A DNA stretch of 64,000 nt from Janthinobacterium sp. LM6 (GCF_002002885.1 NZ_CP019510.1:2418001-2482000), one strand, 5' to 3'; shown: positions 33,469 through 42,639, counted from the stretch's first letter. Notes: a model not told the origin generated them from the sequence alone. Program-made: numbers and translations.

Positions 33469-34230
33469 CTAGTCGATGATGTCGCCGTTCAAGTCATGAC
33501 GCGTGATGTTGCCGCGCGCATCGATGGCGATCCAGCCGCCGCGCGGCTGTTGTGGCGGCGTCACGTCGCATTCCCAGTCGGGCAAGACATAGCGCAAGGT
33601 TTCGTCAACTTTATGCAGGGCGGGGCGGTGCGTATGGCCGTGGATCATGACGGTGCTCGCGTGTTCGGCAAATACTTGTGCTACGGCATCGGGCGTGACA
33701 TCCATGATGTCCATGGATTTTTCTCCATTGTGCTCGCGGCTGCTTTTGCGCAAGCCGTCGATGATCGCCTTGCGCTGCGCCAGCGGCATGGAGAGGAACT
33801 GTTTTTGCCAGGCAGGCTGGCGCACCATGGCGCGAAACTCCATGTATTGCACGTCTTTCGTGCATTCGGCGTCGCCATGCAGCAAGACGATGCGCCGGCC
33901 GGCAAGTGTGGCCACGTGCGGTTCGCTGAGCAGGGTGGCGCCGGCGGCGGCGGCAAAGCCGGAGCCGACGAGAAAGTCGCGGTTGCCGGCGATCCAGTAG
34001 ACGTGCACGCCCGCATCGCTGACGGCGCGGATGGCGGCCGTCATGCGCGCATTGAACGGGTCTTCCAGGTCATCGTCGCCGGCCCAGTATTCGAACAGGT
34101 CGCCTAATAGATACAGCGCTTGCGCATATTGCGCATGGTGTTCCAGGAAAGAAAGAAACGCCGCGCTGGTGCGCGGATGCGAGCTCTGCAGATGCAGGTC
34201 GGAAATAAAGAGTGCGGCAGGCATTGTCAT
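33469..34230 (-). CDS. lpxH: UDP-2,3-diacylglucosamine diphosphatase
   Basis: This encodes a 253-residue calcineurin-like phosphoesterase. Metal-ligand motifs are FISDLHL (DxH), LLGDLFEYWAGDD (GDxFE), IAGNRDFL (GNRD), LLHGDAECTKD and IHGHTHRP (GHTH). The combination with YWAGDD and the extra Asp/Arg segments is specific to LpxH, which hydrolyses UDP-2,3-diacylglucosamine to lipid X in lipid A synthesis at the inner membrane. It sits downstream of the cyclophilin genes, separated by the large palindrome at 34321-34441. Confidence 0.93.
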   Translation of the reverse strand: MTMPAALFISDLHLQSSHPRTSAAFLSFLEHHAQYAQALYLLGDLFEYWAGDDDLEDPFNARMTAAIRAVSDAGVHVYWIAGNRDFLVGSGFAAAAGATLLSEPHVATLAGRRIVLLHGDAECTKDVQYMEFRAMVRQPAWQKQFLSMPLAQRKAIIDGLRKSSREHNGEKSMDIMDVTPDAVAQVFAEHASTVMIHGHTHRPALHKVDETLRYVLPDWECDVTPPQQPRGGWIAIDARGNITRHDLNGDIID

Positions 34231-34320
34231 CGTTCAACGCTCCCGTAGTAAAGGGACTGCTTGCTTGCGGGACGCATGATTGCTGCCTGGCTTGTTTGGT
34301 GTATGGAATGAATTGTTGAA

Positions 34321-34441
34321 GGTGGCTCTGAAAACCGTAGCGAGCAAGCCCGATGCCGGGTCGAGTAGCGGAGCTGTACCTTGAGTACAGCGAGCAACGG
34401 AAACCCGGCAGTGGGCTGCGCAGTAGGTTTGCAGGGCTACC
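34321..34441. repeat. 121-bp imperfect palindrome after ppiB
   Basis: Ends GGTGGCTCTG and CAGGGCTACC are 8/10 complementary. Inner paired blocks in order are AAACC/GGTTT (34332-34336 / 34426-34430), AGCCC/GGGCT (34347-34351 / 34413-34417), GCCGGGT/ACCCGGC (34355-34361 / 34403-34409) and, at the tip, GCTGTAC-CTTGA-GTACAGC (34373-34391). It abuts the ppiB stop codon. This could be a non-autonomous palindromic repeat or a large structured 3' UTR. Confidence 0.7.
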
Positions 34442-34933
34442 TTAAGCGGCTTCGACTTTTTCGATGATGACATCGGTCACTGGCACATCGGCGAACATGC
34501 CGGCGCGCGAGGTTTTCACGGCGCGGATGGCGTCGACGACTTCCTTGCCTTCGGTGACTTTACCGAATACGGCGTAGCCCCAGCCGTCCTGGCCTGGATA
34601 GTCGAGGAAGCTGTTGTTCTTGATGTTGATGAAGAACTGGGCCGATGCCGAGTGCGGGTCCGACGTGCGGGCCATGGCCAGCGTGTACGTGTCGTTTTTC
34701 AGGCCGTTCTTGGCTTCGTTTTCCACGGTGGTGTCGGCTGGCTTTTGTTTCATGCCTGGCTCGAAACCGCCGCCCTGGATCATGAAGCCGTCGATGACGC
34801 GGTGGAAAATCGTGTTGTCGTAGTGACCAGCTTGCATGTAGGCCAGGAAGTTGGCAACCGTTTTCGGCGCTTTCTCGGCGTCCAGTTCAGCGGTGATCTT
34901 GCCCAGATTGGTGGTGATGATGACGGAGGTCAT
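34442..34933 (-). CDS. ppiB: Peptidyl-prolyl cis-trans isomerase, cytoplasmic cyclophilin
   Basis: This encodes a 163-residue cyclophilin with no signal peptide, starting MTSVIITTNLGKITAELDAEKAPKTVANFLAYM. Active-site segments are [13 protein letters not shown] (catalytic Arg), MARTSDPHSASAQFFIN and the short bacterial loop DGWGYAVFGKVTEG. It is the same length as E. coli PpiB (164 residues). It follows the exported paralogue at 35007-35636 in the same direction, 73 bases apart with a hairpin between. Confidence 0.92.
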   Translation of the reverse strand: MTSVIITTNLGKITAELDAEKAPKTVANFLAYMQAGHYDNTIFHRVIDGFMIQGGGFEPGMKQKPADTTVENEAKNGLKNDTYTLAMARTSDPHSASAQFFINIKNNSFLDYPGQDGWGYAVFGKVTEGKEVVDAIRAVKTSRAGMFADVPVTDVIIEKVEAA

Positions 34934-34969
34934 GATGATCCTTAATAAATTGGATGAATAATTGATTCA

Positions 34970-34994
34970 GCGGCGCCAGACAGGCGGGCGCCGC
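34970..34994 (-). terminator. Hairpin between the two cyclophilin genes
   Basis: GCGGCGCC (34970-34977) pairs with GGCGCCGC (34987-34994), 12 bases after the stop of the upstream cyclophilin gene. The following minus-strand bases are AT-rich but not a clean T-run, so termination may be partial. Confidence 0.45.
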
Positions 34995-35006
34995 AAAAAC
35001 GCTATT

Positions 35007-35636
35007 TTACAGTTTTGCGGGCGCTGTCTTGAGTAAAGTCGCCGATTCGATCACCACGGGGGTGACGGGCACGTTCTGGTGCGGTCCCTTGTCTGCCACG
35101 GGCACGGCCTTGATCTTGTCGACCACCTCCATGCCGCTGACGACTTTGCCGAACACCGTGTAGCCGAAACCGTCGCGGCCAGGGTAGTCGAGCGGGCCGT
35201 TGTCGTTGACGTTGATGAAGAATTGCGCGGTGGCCGAATGCGGGTCGCCCGTGCGCGCCATGGCGATGCTGTAGGTGACGTTCTGCAAGCCGTTCTGCGC
35301 CTCGTTCCTGATCGGCGCTTTCGTCGGTTTCTGCTTCATGTTCTTGTCGAAGCCGCCGCCCTGTATCATGAAGCCGTCGATGACGCGGTGAAATACGGTG
35401 CCCTTGTAGTAACCGCTGTTGACGTACTGCAGGAAATTGGCCACGCTTTTCGGCGCCTTTTCCTGGTCCAGTTCCAGCACGATCTCGCCCATGCTGGTTT
35501 TCAGGGCCACGTGCGGCGTTGGGTCGACGGCGGTCGCCGGAGCGGCTGCCACGACGGCGCTGCCCAGGGTCAGGCCGGCAAACAGGGTGCAAAAGCGGGC
35601 CAGGAAAGACAGGCGTTTCGATTTGATTTCTTGCAT
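35007..35636 (-). CDS. ppiA: Peptidyl-prolyl cis-trans isomerase, periplasmic cyclophilin
   Basis: This encodes a 209-residue cyclophilin with an N-terminal signal peptide ([25 protein letters not shown]), then the same fold as Ppi[46 protein letters not shown] and [15 protein letters not shown]. It is therefore the exported paralogue, catalysing proline isomerisation during periplasmic folding. The pair probably arose by duplication. The symbol follows its periplasmic location, by analogy with E. coli ppiA. Confidence 0.85.
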   Translation of the reverse strand: MQEIKSKRLSFLARFCTLFAGLTLGSAVVAAAPATAVDPTPHVALKTSMGEIVLELDQEKAPKSVANFLQYVNSGYYKGTVFHRVIDGFMIQGGGFDKNMKQKPTKAPIRNEAQNGLQNVTYSIAMARTGDPHSATAQFFINVNDNGPLDYPGRDGFGYTVFGKVVSGMEVVDKIKAVPVADKGPHQNVPVTPVVIESATLLKTAPAKL

Positions 35637-35915
35637 GAAGGCGTCCTTGATCGTTATTTTTCTTTAAACTTGCTTTAATTGTAAAGAAGTGAAAATTCGG
35701 TTGAACATCGTAAAAACCTGATTCATATCGGGCCAGTATGGTTTTTATCAATGTTATACTTGACCGCTAACGCCCTAATTCTAACAAACAAGAACAACAA
35801 TATAGCGGGTCGTACAGTCTTCGGCGCACACGGCAGTTCTGTGGCGCGGCACCCCCGGTGTCCGCGCCTGTCTGTCGTTTTGCCAGGCTGGCGACCGCTC
35901 CACTTGCAAAGCACG

Positions 35916-37313
35916 ATGAGCAATCTAAAGATTTACAACACCCTGGCTCGCGAGAAGCAGGTATTCGTCCCGATGGAAGCGGGCAAGGTTCGCATGTACG
36001 TGTGCGGCATGACCATCTACGATTATTGCCATATCGGCCATGCGCGCATGATGATGGCGTTCGACGTCATTTACCGCTGGCTGAAGGCGTCCGGTTTCGA
36101 CGTCACCTATGTGCGCAACATTACGGACATCGACGACAAGATCATCCGCCGCGCCGTGGAAAACGGCGAAACGATTTCCCAGCTGACGACGCGTTTCACC
36201 CGCTACATGGATGAAGACACGGCCGCGCTGGGCATCCTGACGCCCGACCACACGCCGCGCGCCACCGAATACGTGCCGCAGATGCTGCGCCTGATCGAGC
36301 AGCTGGAAGCCAAAGATTTGGCTTATCAGGGTGCGGATGGCGATGTGAACTATGCCGTGCGCAATTTCCCCCACTACGGCAAGCTGTCGGGCAAGTCGCT
36401 CGACGACCTGCGCGCGGGCGAGCGTGTCGACGTCAACACGGGCAAGCGCGATCCGCTCGACTTCGTGCTGTGGAAGTCGTCGAAAGAGTCGGAGCCGGAA
36501 GAAGTCAAATGGGATTCGAAGTGGGGCAAGGGCCGCCCGGGCTGGCATATCGAGTGCTCGGCCATGTCGTGCGCCTTGCTCGGTGAACAATTCGACATCC
36601 ACGGCGGCGGCGCGGACTTGCAATTCCCGCACCACGAAAACGAGATCGCCCAATCCGAAGGCGCGTTCGGCCATACCAGCGTCAATTACTGGATACATAA
36701 CGGTTTCGTGCGCCTGGACAATGAAAAAATGTCGAAGTCGCTCGGCAACTTCTTCACCATCCGCGAAGTGCTGCAAAAGTTCGATGCCGAAGTGATCCGC
36801 TTCTTCATCCTGCGCGCGCACTACCGCAGCCCCCTGAATTACTCGGACGTGCACCTCGATGACGCGCGCCTGTCCTTGACCCGTTTGTACACGGCGCTGG
36901 CCGACGTGGCGGTGGAAGAGGGCGCCATCGACTGGAGCGAAGCCCATGCCGTGCGCGTGCGCGAAGCGATGGACGACGATTTCAACACGCCGCTGGCCGT
37001 GGCCGCCCTGTTCGACCTGGCAACGGAAGTCAACAAGAGCAAGTCGCCGGCCCTGGCGCGTCAATTGAAGGGCCTGGCGGGCGTGTTCGGTTTGCTTGAG
37101 CGCACGCCGCAGCAATTCCTGCAAGCCACCGTCGGCGCCGCTGACGGCGGCCAGGATGAGGCGGCCGGCATCGAAGCGGCCATCGCGGCGCGCAGCGCGG
37201 CGAAAAAGGCGCGCGACTTTGCCCAGTCCGACAAGATCCGCGCCGAATTGTTGGCTGCGGGCATCATTCTTGAAGACAAGCCTGACGGCTCGACCAACTG
37301 GCGCCGCGCATGA
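35916..37313 (+). CDS. cysS: Cysteinyl-tRNA synthetase
   Basis: This encodes a 465-residue class I aminoacyl-tRNA synthetase starting [17 protein letters not shown]. It has [21 protein letters not shown] (zinc Cys plus the HIGH signature), the zinc ligands [10 protein letters not shown] and [12 protein letters not shown], and the [11 protein letters not shown] signature. The C-terminal DALR helical bundle closes the protein. The ATG at 35916 is chosen from the conserved N-terminus; further upstream in-frame codons read through the leader. It overlaps the glycosylase gene by 4 bases, starting a cysS-glycosylase-accA run. Confidence 0.95.
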   Translation: MSNLKIYNTLAREKQVFVPMEAGKVRMYVCGMTIYDYCHIGHARMMMAFDVIYRWLKASGFDVTYVRNITDIDDKIIRRAVENGETISQLTTRFTRYMDEDTAALGILTPDHTPRATEYVPQMLRLIEQLEAKDLAYQGADGDVNYAVRNFPHYGKLSGKSLDDLRAGERVDVNTGKRDPLDFVLWKSSKESEPEEVKWDSKWGKGRPGWHIECSAMSCALLGEQFDIHGGGADLQFPHHENEIAQSEGAFGHTSVNYWIHNGFVRLDNEKMSKSLGNFFTIREVLQKFDAEVIRFFILRAHYRSPLNYSDVHLDDARLSLTRLYTALADVAVEEGAIDWSEAHAVRVREAMDDDFNTPLAVAALFDLATEVNKSKSPALARQLKGLAGVFGLLERTPQQFLQATVGAADGGQDEAAGIEAAIAARSAAKKARDFAQSDKIRAELLAAGIILEDKPDGSTNWRRA

Positions 37314-38023
37314 TGCCAACGTCCAGGGAAAACGGGGAAGCCCCGGTGGCGGCGCAGGTGATCCAGGTGCCGCATTACTGGGAAGAGGCGAAGATCGAGC
37401 TGATGAAGCGCGACCGCATCATGAAAAAGCTCATCCCGCAATTTGGCGACCTGCACCTGGTCGGCCATAGCGACCCGTTTACCACCCTGGCCCGTTCGCT
37501 GGTGGGGCAGCAGATCACGCCCAAGGCGGCGGATGCTGCCTGGAAAAAACTGCTGCTGGCTTGCCCGAAATGCACGCCTTCGCAAGTATTGAAGGCAGGC
37601 GCCGAGCAACTGTCCGCCTGCGGTTTGTCCAAACGCAAGACCGAATACATCCTCGACCTGGCCGACCATTTCAAGGCCAAGCGCGTGCACGCGAGCCAGT
37701 GGGACCAGATGGATGACGAAGCCGTCATCGCCGAGCTGGTGCAGATCCGCGGCATCGGCCGCTGGACAGCCGAGATGTTTCTGATATTTAATCTGCTCCG
37801 GCCGAATGTCTTGCCGCTCGACGATCCCGGTTTGATCCAGGGCATCAGCGTCAATTATTTCTCCGGCGAACCAGTTTCCCGCAGCGATGCGCGCGAAGTT
37901 TCCGCCAATTGGGAGCCGTGGCGCACCGTGGCGACGTGGTATTTGTGGCGCAGTCTCGACCCTGCAGCCGCCCCTGCCGCATCCGATACAGCCCCCGGCG
38001 CACCAGCCGGTACGGTAAAATAA
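37310..38023 (+). CDS. DNA-3-methyladenine glycosylase family protein (AlkA-like)
   Basis: This encodes a 237-residue HhH-GPD glycosylase. The core has [29 protein letters not shown], a helix-hairpin-helix [20 protein letters not shown] and the catalytic aspartate in [12 protein letters not shown], then [16 protein letters not shown]. It lacks the N-terminal domain of E. coli AlkA, so it belongs to the compact class. It removes alkylated purines in base excision repair. It overlaps cysS by 4 bases, an order common in Burkholderiales. The start could be the first or second of two adjacent methionines. Confidence 0.88.
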   Translation: MMPTSRENGEAPVAAQVIQVPHYWEEAKIELMKRDRIMKKLIPQFGDLHLVGHSDPFTTLARSLVGQQITPKAADAAWKKLLLACPKCTPSQVLKAGAEQLSACGLSKRKTEYILDLADHFKAKRVHASQWDQMDDEAVIAELVQIRGIGRWTAEMFLIFNLLRPNVLPLDDPGLIQGISVNYFSGEPVSRSDAREVSANWEPWRTVATWYLWRSLDPAAAPAASDTAPGAPAGTVK

Positions 38024-38077
38024 ACATAGATGACGCCGCGCGCCCTGGCGCCGTGGCCGGTAAAACCTGGAGGTACA

Positions 38078-39052
38078 ATGACTAAAACGACTTTCCTCAA
38101 TTTTGAACAGCCGATCGCGGAACTCGATTCCAAGATCGAAGAGTTGCGCTTCGTGCAAGACGATTCGGCCGTCGACATCTCGGAAGAGATCGACCGCCTG
38201 GCCAAGAAGAGCCAGCAGCTGACCAAGGATATCTACGCCAAGCTGACCCCTTGGCAAGTGGCGCAGATCGCGCGCCACCCGCAGCGGCCCTACACCATGG
38301 ATTATGTGAATGAAATCTTTACCGATTTCCACGAATTGCATGGCGACCGCAGCTACGCGGACGATTTGTCCGTCGTCGGCGGCCTGGCCCGCTTCAACGG
38401 CCAGCCGTGCATGGTCATCGGCCATCAGAAGGGCCGCGACACGAAAGAGCGCGCCATGCGCAATTTCGGCATGCCGAAGCCGGAAGGCTACCGCAAGGCC
38501 ATGCGCCTGATGAAAGTGGCTGAAAAGTTCAACTTGCCTATCTTTACCTTCGTCGACACGCCAGGCGCCTTCCCCGGCATCGACGCGGAAGAGCGCGGCC
38601 AGTCGGAAGCGATCGGCCACAACCTGTACGTGATGGCGGAACTCAAGGTGCCGCTGATCGCCACCATCATCGGTGAAGGCGGTTCCGGCGGCGCGCTGGC
38701 CATCGCCGTGGGCGATGCCGTGCTGATGCTGCAATACTCGACCTATGCCGTGATCTCGCCGGAAGGTTGCGCCTCGATCCTGTGGAAGAGCGCCGAGCGC
38801 GCCTCCGACGCGGCCGAAGCGCTGGGCCTGACGGCGCACCGCCTGAAAGCCATGGGCCTGATCGACAAGATCATCAACGAACCGCTGGGCGGCGCCCACC
38901 GCGATCCGAAACAGATGGCCACCTTGCTGAAACGCGCACTGGCCGACACCCTGCGCCAGTTCCACGGCATGAAAACCAAGGACTTGCTGGCCGCGCGCCA
39001 TGAAAAACTGCTGAGCTACGGCAAGTTCAAGGAAACCACGCCGAGCGAGTAA
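38078..39052 (+). CDS. accA: Acetyl-CoA carboxylase carboxyltransferase subunit alpha
   Basis: This encodes a 324-residue protein starting [29 protein letters not shown], then the crotonase-fold carboxyltransferase core with [49 protein letters not shown] and [21 protein letters not shown] (oxyanion glycines). With AccD it transfers the carboxyl group from biotin to acetyl-CoA, the first step of fatty acid synthesis. A GGAGG Shine-Dalgarno precedes the ATG at 38078. Confidence 0.95.
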   Translation: MTKTTFLNFEQPIAELDSKIEELRFVQDDSAVDISEEIDRLAKKSQQLTKDIYAKLTPWQVAQIARHPQRPYTMDYVNEIFTDFHELHGDRSYADDLSVVGGLARFNGQPCMVIGHQKGRDTKERAMRNFGMPKPEGYRKAMRLMKVAEKFNLPIFTFVDTPGAFPGIDAEERGQSEAIGHNLYVMAELKVPLIATIIGEGGSGGALAIAVGDAVLMLQYSTYAVISPEGCASILWKSAERASDAAEALGLTAHRLKAMGLIDKIINEPLGGAHRDPKQMATLLKRALADTLRQFHGMKTKDLLAARHEKLLSYGKFKETTPSE

Positions 39053-39066
39053 GTACTATTGGTCAC

Positions 39067-39120
39067 GCAGGCAAATGCCGGGGTCAGACCCGCCGGGTCT
39101 GACCCCGGATTTTTGCCTGC
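39067..39120. repeat. GGGGTCAGACCC palindromic repeat (copy B) in a longer stem
   Basis: The core CCGGGGTCAGACCC-GCC-GGGTCTGACCCCGG (39078-39108) repeats the 27-base core found after rlmB at 12585-12611. Outer arms GCAGGCAAA (39067-39075) and TTTGCCTGC (39112-39120) extend it to a long stem, 14 bases after accA. ATTTTTG after the core could let it act as an accA terminator. Confidence 0.75.
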
Positions 39121-39138
39121 GGTGAGTAAGTTTTACCA

Positions 39139-39182
39139 GGGACAGTCCGCTAAACGACACCATCCGTTTAGCAGCCTGTCCC
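39139..39182. repeat. Second palindrome between accA and tilS
   Basis: GGGACAG (39139-39145) pairs with CTGTCCC (39176-39182), and inside it GCTAAACG (39149-39156) pairs with CGTTTAGC (39165-39172). Lying 18 bases after the previous palindrome, it gives a two-palindrome mosaic, and it ends 22 bases before the tilS start. Confidence 0.7.
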
Positions 39183-39204
39183 TCTTTGCATTCCCGGAGT
39201 CCGA

Positions 39205-40623
39205 ATGAAAAAGCAACAAACCGCCACCGTGCCCGACATCTTCGCCCGCGCACTGGACGCCTGCGCACCTGCACCCGGCAGCACCGTCGGCATCGCCCTC
39301 AGCGGCGGCCTCGATTCCTCTGCCCTGCTGCACCTGGCGCATGCCTGGGCGCACGAGCACGGCGTGGCCCTGCACGCGTTTCACGTGCACCACGGCCTGA
39401 GCCCGAACGCGGATGCGTGGCTGGCCCACTGCGAGCAGTTGTGCGCCGGCATGGGCATCGCCTTCGAGGCACGCAAGGTCACTCTGGAAAAGAATGCGAA
39501 AACGGGCACGGAAGAAGCGGCCCGCAAGCGCCGTTACGCGGCCCTGGGCGAGCTGAGCGCCGCGCACGGCGTGCGCCTGCTGCTCACAGCCCACCACCAG
39601 GATGACCAGGCTGAAACGGTGTTGCTGCAATTGCTGCGCGGCTCCGGCACGGCGGGCCTGTCCGGCATGGATGGCGCCAACAGCGCGCCCGAGCTGCTGG
39701 GCAATCCTGACCTGGTGATGGCGCGCCCGCTGCTGCCCGTGTCGCGCAGGCTACTCGAAGCGTACGTGGCGAAGCACGCGATCGCGCACATCCACGATGA
39801 GTCGAACGACGATCCCCGCTTCGCCCGCAATGCCCTGCGGCACCAGGTGATGCCCGTGCTGGCACAGGCGTTTCCCGGTTTTCAGGAGCGCTTCGCCCGC
39901 AGCGCCCAGCATGCGCAATCGGCGCAGCGCCTGCTGACGGAACTGGCGACGCAGGATCTGGCGGACTGTCTCGATGGCGAGTGCATCGAGCTGGCGAAAT
40001 TGCGCGCGCTGAGCGCGGACCGCTGCTACAACCTGCTGCGCCACTGGTTCGGCACGCGCGGCTTGCGCATGCCGTCGACGGCGTGGCTGGCGGAAATGCT
40101 GGCGCAGCTGCTGGAGGCGCGGCCCGATGCGCAATTGCTGGTCACGCATCCCGAATGCCACGTGCGGCGCCACCGCGACCGTTTATACCTGACGCCGAAG
40201 CTGATTGAGCTGGCCGGCATGCGCGAGCGTGACGATGCGGGCATCCCCGGGCTGGAAAAAGCCGGCCACCAATTTACGTGGCAGGGCGAGGCCAGCCTGG
40301 CGTTTCCCGCGTATGGCGGCGTGCTGCATTTCGATGCGGTGGAAGAGGGCGGCCAGGGTATCGATATTGCCTGGTTGCAAGCACAGACCTTGACCATCGA
40401 CTTCCGCCAAGGCGGCGAGCGATTGAAACTGGCCTTGAACCGTCCCACCAAGAGCTTGAAATACCATTATCAGGCGTTTGACGTGCCCGCCTGGGAGCGC
40501 GAACGGCTGCCCCTTGTCTGTGCGGCGCAACAATTGCTGTTCGCGGCCGGTATTGGCCTCGATTGCCATTGCCTGAGTCTGCTGAATCGTCCCCGCGTCG
40601 CCTTGCGTTGGGTCTCCTGCTGA
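39205..40623 (+). CDS. tilS: tRNA(Ile)-lysidine synthetase
   Basis: This encodes a 472-residue PP-loop ATP pyrophosphatase. The N-terminal GIALSGGLDSSALLHL is the SGGxDS motif, followed by HVHHGLSPNADAWLAHCEQLC and TAHHQDDQAETVLLQLLRGSGTAGLSGM, then HIHDESNDDPRFARNALRHQVMPVL, specific for TilS. The C-terminal substrate-binding domain ends around residue 460 (IDFRQGGERLKLALNRPTKSLK). It converts C34 of tRNA-Ile(CAU) to lysidine so that it reads AUA; the product is normally essential. It is followed by lysC. Confidence 0.94.
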   Translation: MKKQQTATVPDIFARALDACAPAPGSTVGIALSGGLDSSALLHLAHAWAHEHGVALHAFHVHHGLSPNADAWLAHCEQLCAGMGIAFEARKVTLEKNAKTGTEEAARKRRYAALGELSAAHGVRLLLTAHHQDDQAETVLLQLLRGSGTAGLSGMDGANSAPELLGNPDLVMARPLLPVSRRLLEAYVAKHAIAHIHDESNDDPRFARNALRHQVMPVLAQAFPGFQERFARSAQHAQSAQRLLTELATQDLADCLDGECIELAKLRALSADRCYNLLRHWFGTRGLRMPSTAWLAEMLAQLLEARPDAQLLVTHPECHVRRHRDRLYLTPKLIELAGMRERDDAGIPGLEKAGHQFTWQGEASLAFPAYGGVLHFDAVEEGGQGIDIAWLQAQTLTIDFRQGGERLKLALNRPTKSLKYHYQAFDVPAWERERLPLVCAAQQLLFAAGIGLDCHCLSLLNRPRVALRWVSC

Positions 40624-40630
40624 GCGTAAG

Positions 40631-40664
40631 GGCAGCCGCCACGGCCACTCCCGGGGTGGCTGCC
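40631..40664 (+). terminator. Hairpin after tilS
   Basis: GGCAGCC (40631-40637) pairs with GGCTGCC (40658-40664), extended by CCAC/GTGG, just 8 bases after the tilS stop. There is no T-run, so the terminator call is tentative. The remaining ~150 bases before lysC show no gene and presumably hold its promoter. Confidence 0.45.
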
Positions 40665-40819
40665 AAGCGGCTGCTCAAGCCAGCTGGACTGCATGGATTG
40701 GTTATTTCCATATGCGCAATCGGTATGAGCTAATGCGCTTTTTAGCTTGTTATTTTGCATTGCGGCATGTAGAGTAAAGCCCTCCTTTTTTATTCTTCTT
40801 GAGCGGAAACTTCACTCTT

Positions 40820-42067
40820 ATGGCTTTAATCGTCCACAAATATGGCGGTACGTCGATGGGCTCGACTGACCGTATCAAGAATGTCGCCAAGCGCGTTGCC
40901 AAGTGGCACGACGCCGGGCATCAAATCGTGGTGGTGCCATCCGCCATGTCGGGCGAAACCAACCGCCTGATTGGACTGGCCAAGGAAATCATGGATCAAC
41001 CCGATCCCCGTGAACTTGACATGATCGCCTCGACAGGCGAACAAGTGTCCGTCGGCCTATTGTCGATGGCACTGCTGGCGATCGGCAAACAAGCCGTATC
41101 CTATGCTGGCTGGCAAGTCGCGATCAAGACCGATTCCGCCTTTACCAAGGCACGCATCCAGTCGATCGATGACGAAAAAGTCAAACGCGACCTCGATGCA
41201 GGCAAGATTGTCATCATTACCGGTTTCCAGGGCGTCGACGAACACGACAACATCGCGACCCTGGGCCGCGGCGGTTCGGACACCTCGGCCGTGGCGATCG
41301 CCGCCGCCATGAAGGCGGCCGAATGCCTGATCTTCACGGACGTCGACGGCGTCTACACGACCGACCCGCGCGTGGTCTCCGAGGCGCGCCGCCTGAAGAC
41401 CATCACCTTTGAAGAGATGCTGGAACTGGCTTCGCTGGGTTCCAAAGTGCTGCAGACGCGCTCGGTGGAATTTGCCGGCAACTACCGCGTTCCCACGCGC
41501 GTGCTGTCGTCGCTGACCGACCCGATGTTGCCGCTGGAAATAGAAGCCAATTCAGGCACCCTGATTTCGTTTGAGGAAGATACAAACATGGAACAAGCAG
41601 TCATCTCCGGCATCGCCTTCAACCGCGATGAAGCCAAAATCACCGTGCTCGGCGTGCCCGACCGTCCAGGCGTGGCGTACCACATCCTGGGACCGGTGGC
41701 GGACGCGAACATCGAAGTCGACATGATCATACAGAATCAGTCGGTGGACGGTAAAACGGACTTCACCTTCACCGTCTCGCGCGGCGAATACACGCGCGCG
41801 CTGGCCGTGCTGGAAGCGAACCGCGAATCGCTGGGCGCGGCCAGTATCACGGGCGACGCGAAAGTGTCGAAACTGTCCGTCGTCGGCGTGGGCATGCGCA
41901 GCCATGTCGGCGTCGCATCGCAAATGTTCCGCACCTTGTCGGAAGAGGGCATCAACATCATGATGATCTCCACTTCCGAGATCAAGATCTCCGTGCTGAT
42001 CGATGAAAAGTACATGGAACTGGCAGTGCGCGCGCTGCATAAAGCGTTCGAGCTGGAAAAAGCTTAA
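40820..42067 (+). CDS. lysC: Aspartate kinase
   Basis: This encodes a 415-residue aspartokinase of the monofunctional, lysine/threonine-sensitive type. The kinase domain starts MALIVHKYGGTSMGSTDRIKNVA (KYGGTS) and contains GFQGVDEHDNIATLGRGGSDTSAVAIAA and FTDVDGVYTTDPR. Two ACT domains follow (~265-410: ITVLGVPDRPGVAYHILGPVADANIEVDMI and LSVVGVGMRSHVGVASQMFRTLSEEGINIMMIST). It phosphorylates aspartate for Lys, Thr and Met synthesis. An internal ATG near the start of the ACT region (41588, MEQAVISG) could give a separate beta subunit as in other ask genes, but no strong ribosome-binding site is obvious. Confidence 0.94.
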   Translation: MALIVHKYGGTSMGSTDRIKNVAKRVAKWHDAGHQIVVVPSAMSGETNRLIGLAKEIMDQPDPRELDMIASTGEQVSVGLLSMALLAIGKQAVSYAGWQVAIKTDSAFTKARIQSIDDEKVKRDLDAGKIVIITGFQGVDEHDNIATLGRGGSDTSAVAIAAAMKAAECLIFTDVDGVYTTDPRVVSEARRLKTITFEEMLELASLGSKVLQTRSVEFAGNYRVPTRVLSSLTDPMLPLEIEANSGTLISFEEDTNMEQAVISGIAFNRDEAKITVLGVPDRPGVAYHILGPVADANIEVDMIIQNQSVDGKTDFTFTVSRGEYTRALAVLEANRESLGAASITGDAKVSKLSVVGVGMRSHVGVASQMFRTLSEEGINIMMISTSEIKISVLIDEKYMELAVRALHKAFELEKA

Positions 42068-42079
42068 ATATCCAAAAAT

Positions 42080-42113
42080 ATTGCCCCACGCCCTTGACCA
42101 AAGGGGGGGCAAT
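42080..42113 (+). terminator. Hairpin after lysC
   Basis: ATTGCCCC (42080-42087) pairs with GGGGCAAT (42106-42113), with an inner CCCTT/AAGGG pairing, 12 bases after the lysC stop. No T-run follows. Confidence 0.5.
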
Positions 42114-42177
42114 CGATATTATGACGTTCGTCGCTGCAGCGCAGTTAGCTACAGAGACATAGTTGAGTAATCAGCTA

Positions 42178-42270
42178 GGAGACGTGGCCGAGTGGCCGAA
42201 GGCACATCCCTGCTAAGGATGCATACGGCTTATACCTGTATCGTGGGTTCGAATCCCACCGTCTCCGCCA
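42178..42270 (+). tRNA. tRNA-Ser (anticodon GCU)
   Basis: The 93-base class II tRNA begins GGAGACGTGGCCGAGTGG, has the anticodon loop CTGCTAA (anticodon GCU, reading AGC/AGU), a long variable arm (ATACGGCTTATACCTGTAT), T arm GGGTTCGAATCCC and an encoded CCA. The acceptor GGAGACG pairs with the 3' CGTCTCC. It lies downstream of lysC, as in many Burkholderiales. Confidence 0.96.
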
Positions 42271-42278
42271 GAATCAAA

Positions 42279-42310
42279 TAAAAAAGCCTCCCCTGCGGGA
42301 GGCTTTTTTA
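42279..42310 (+). terminator. Rho-independent terminator of tRNA-Ser
   Basis: AAAAAAGCCTCCC-CTGC-GGGAGGCTTTTTT is a perfect 7-bp GC stem with flanking A- and T-runs, starting 9 bases after the tRNA. Confidence 0.93.
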
Positions 42311-42318
42311 TTTGTCTG

Positions 42319-42374
42319 GACGGAACGGTGGGATTCGAAGGACTGGGCCGTGCCGGCCCAGTCCTCTCCGAATC
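42319..42374. repeat. Inverted tRNA-Ser 3'-end fragment fused to a GC-rich hairpin
   Basis: ACGGTGGGATTCGAA (42325-42339) is the exact reverse complement of tRNA-Ser bases 42248-42262, and the similarity continues weakly towards the CCA end. It runs straight into AGGACTGGGCCG-TGC-CGGCCCAGTCCT (42339-42365), a perfect 12-bp stem, framed by GATTCG/CGAATC. This looks like a remnant of a tRNA-associated element. The stretch 42375-42540 is GC-rich with further short inverted repeats and no gene I can support. Confidence 0.55.
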
Positions 42375-42556
42375 GCCCAATCACCGCGCTGCGCGCGGGC
42401 CGTTGGCCGCGCAGCGGCCAACGCCGTCCCCTCACCTCAGGCTCTGGCGGCAAGCGCCCCCTCTGCATCAGCCCCCATCAGTACCCTCATTCCTACCCCC
42501 GTCCCGCCTCAGCAATAAATACAACAAGTGACTTAGTGTGAGTATTGACTCTTTGT

Positions 42557-42570
42557 CATTATGGATAATG
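42557..42570. promoter_or_regulatory. Inverted repeat upstream of the oxidase operon
   Basis: CATTAT-GG-ATAATG is a perfect 6-bp inverted repeat, 70-83 bases before the multicopper oxidase start in an AT-rich patch that also has TTGACT at 42545-42550. Its spacing suits an operator near the operon promoter. The regulator is unknown. Confidence 0.4.
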
Positions 42571-42639
42571 GCAATGTTATTAATAAAAATACGCATGCCC
42601 AGCCATGCTTCCATTGTCCAGTCCAATCGAGGAGTTGTC

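Noticed and set aside
42557-42570. Fur box upstream of the oxidase operon
   Set aside because: ATAATG/CATTAT half-sites recall Fur hexamers but only one pair is present, short of the 19-bp consensus; kept only as an unassigned inverted repeat.
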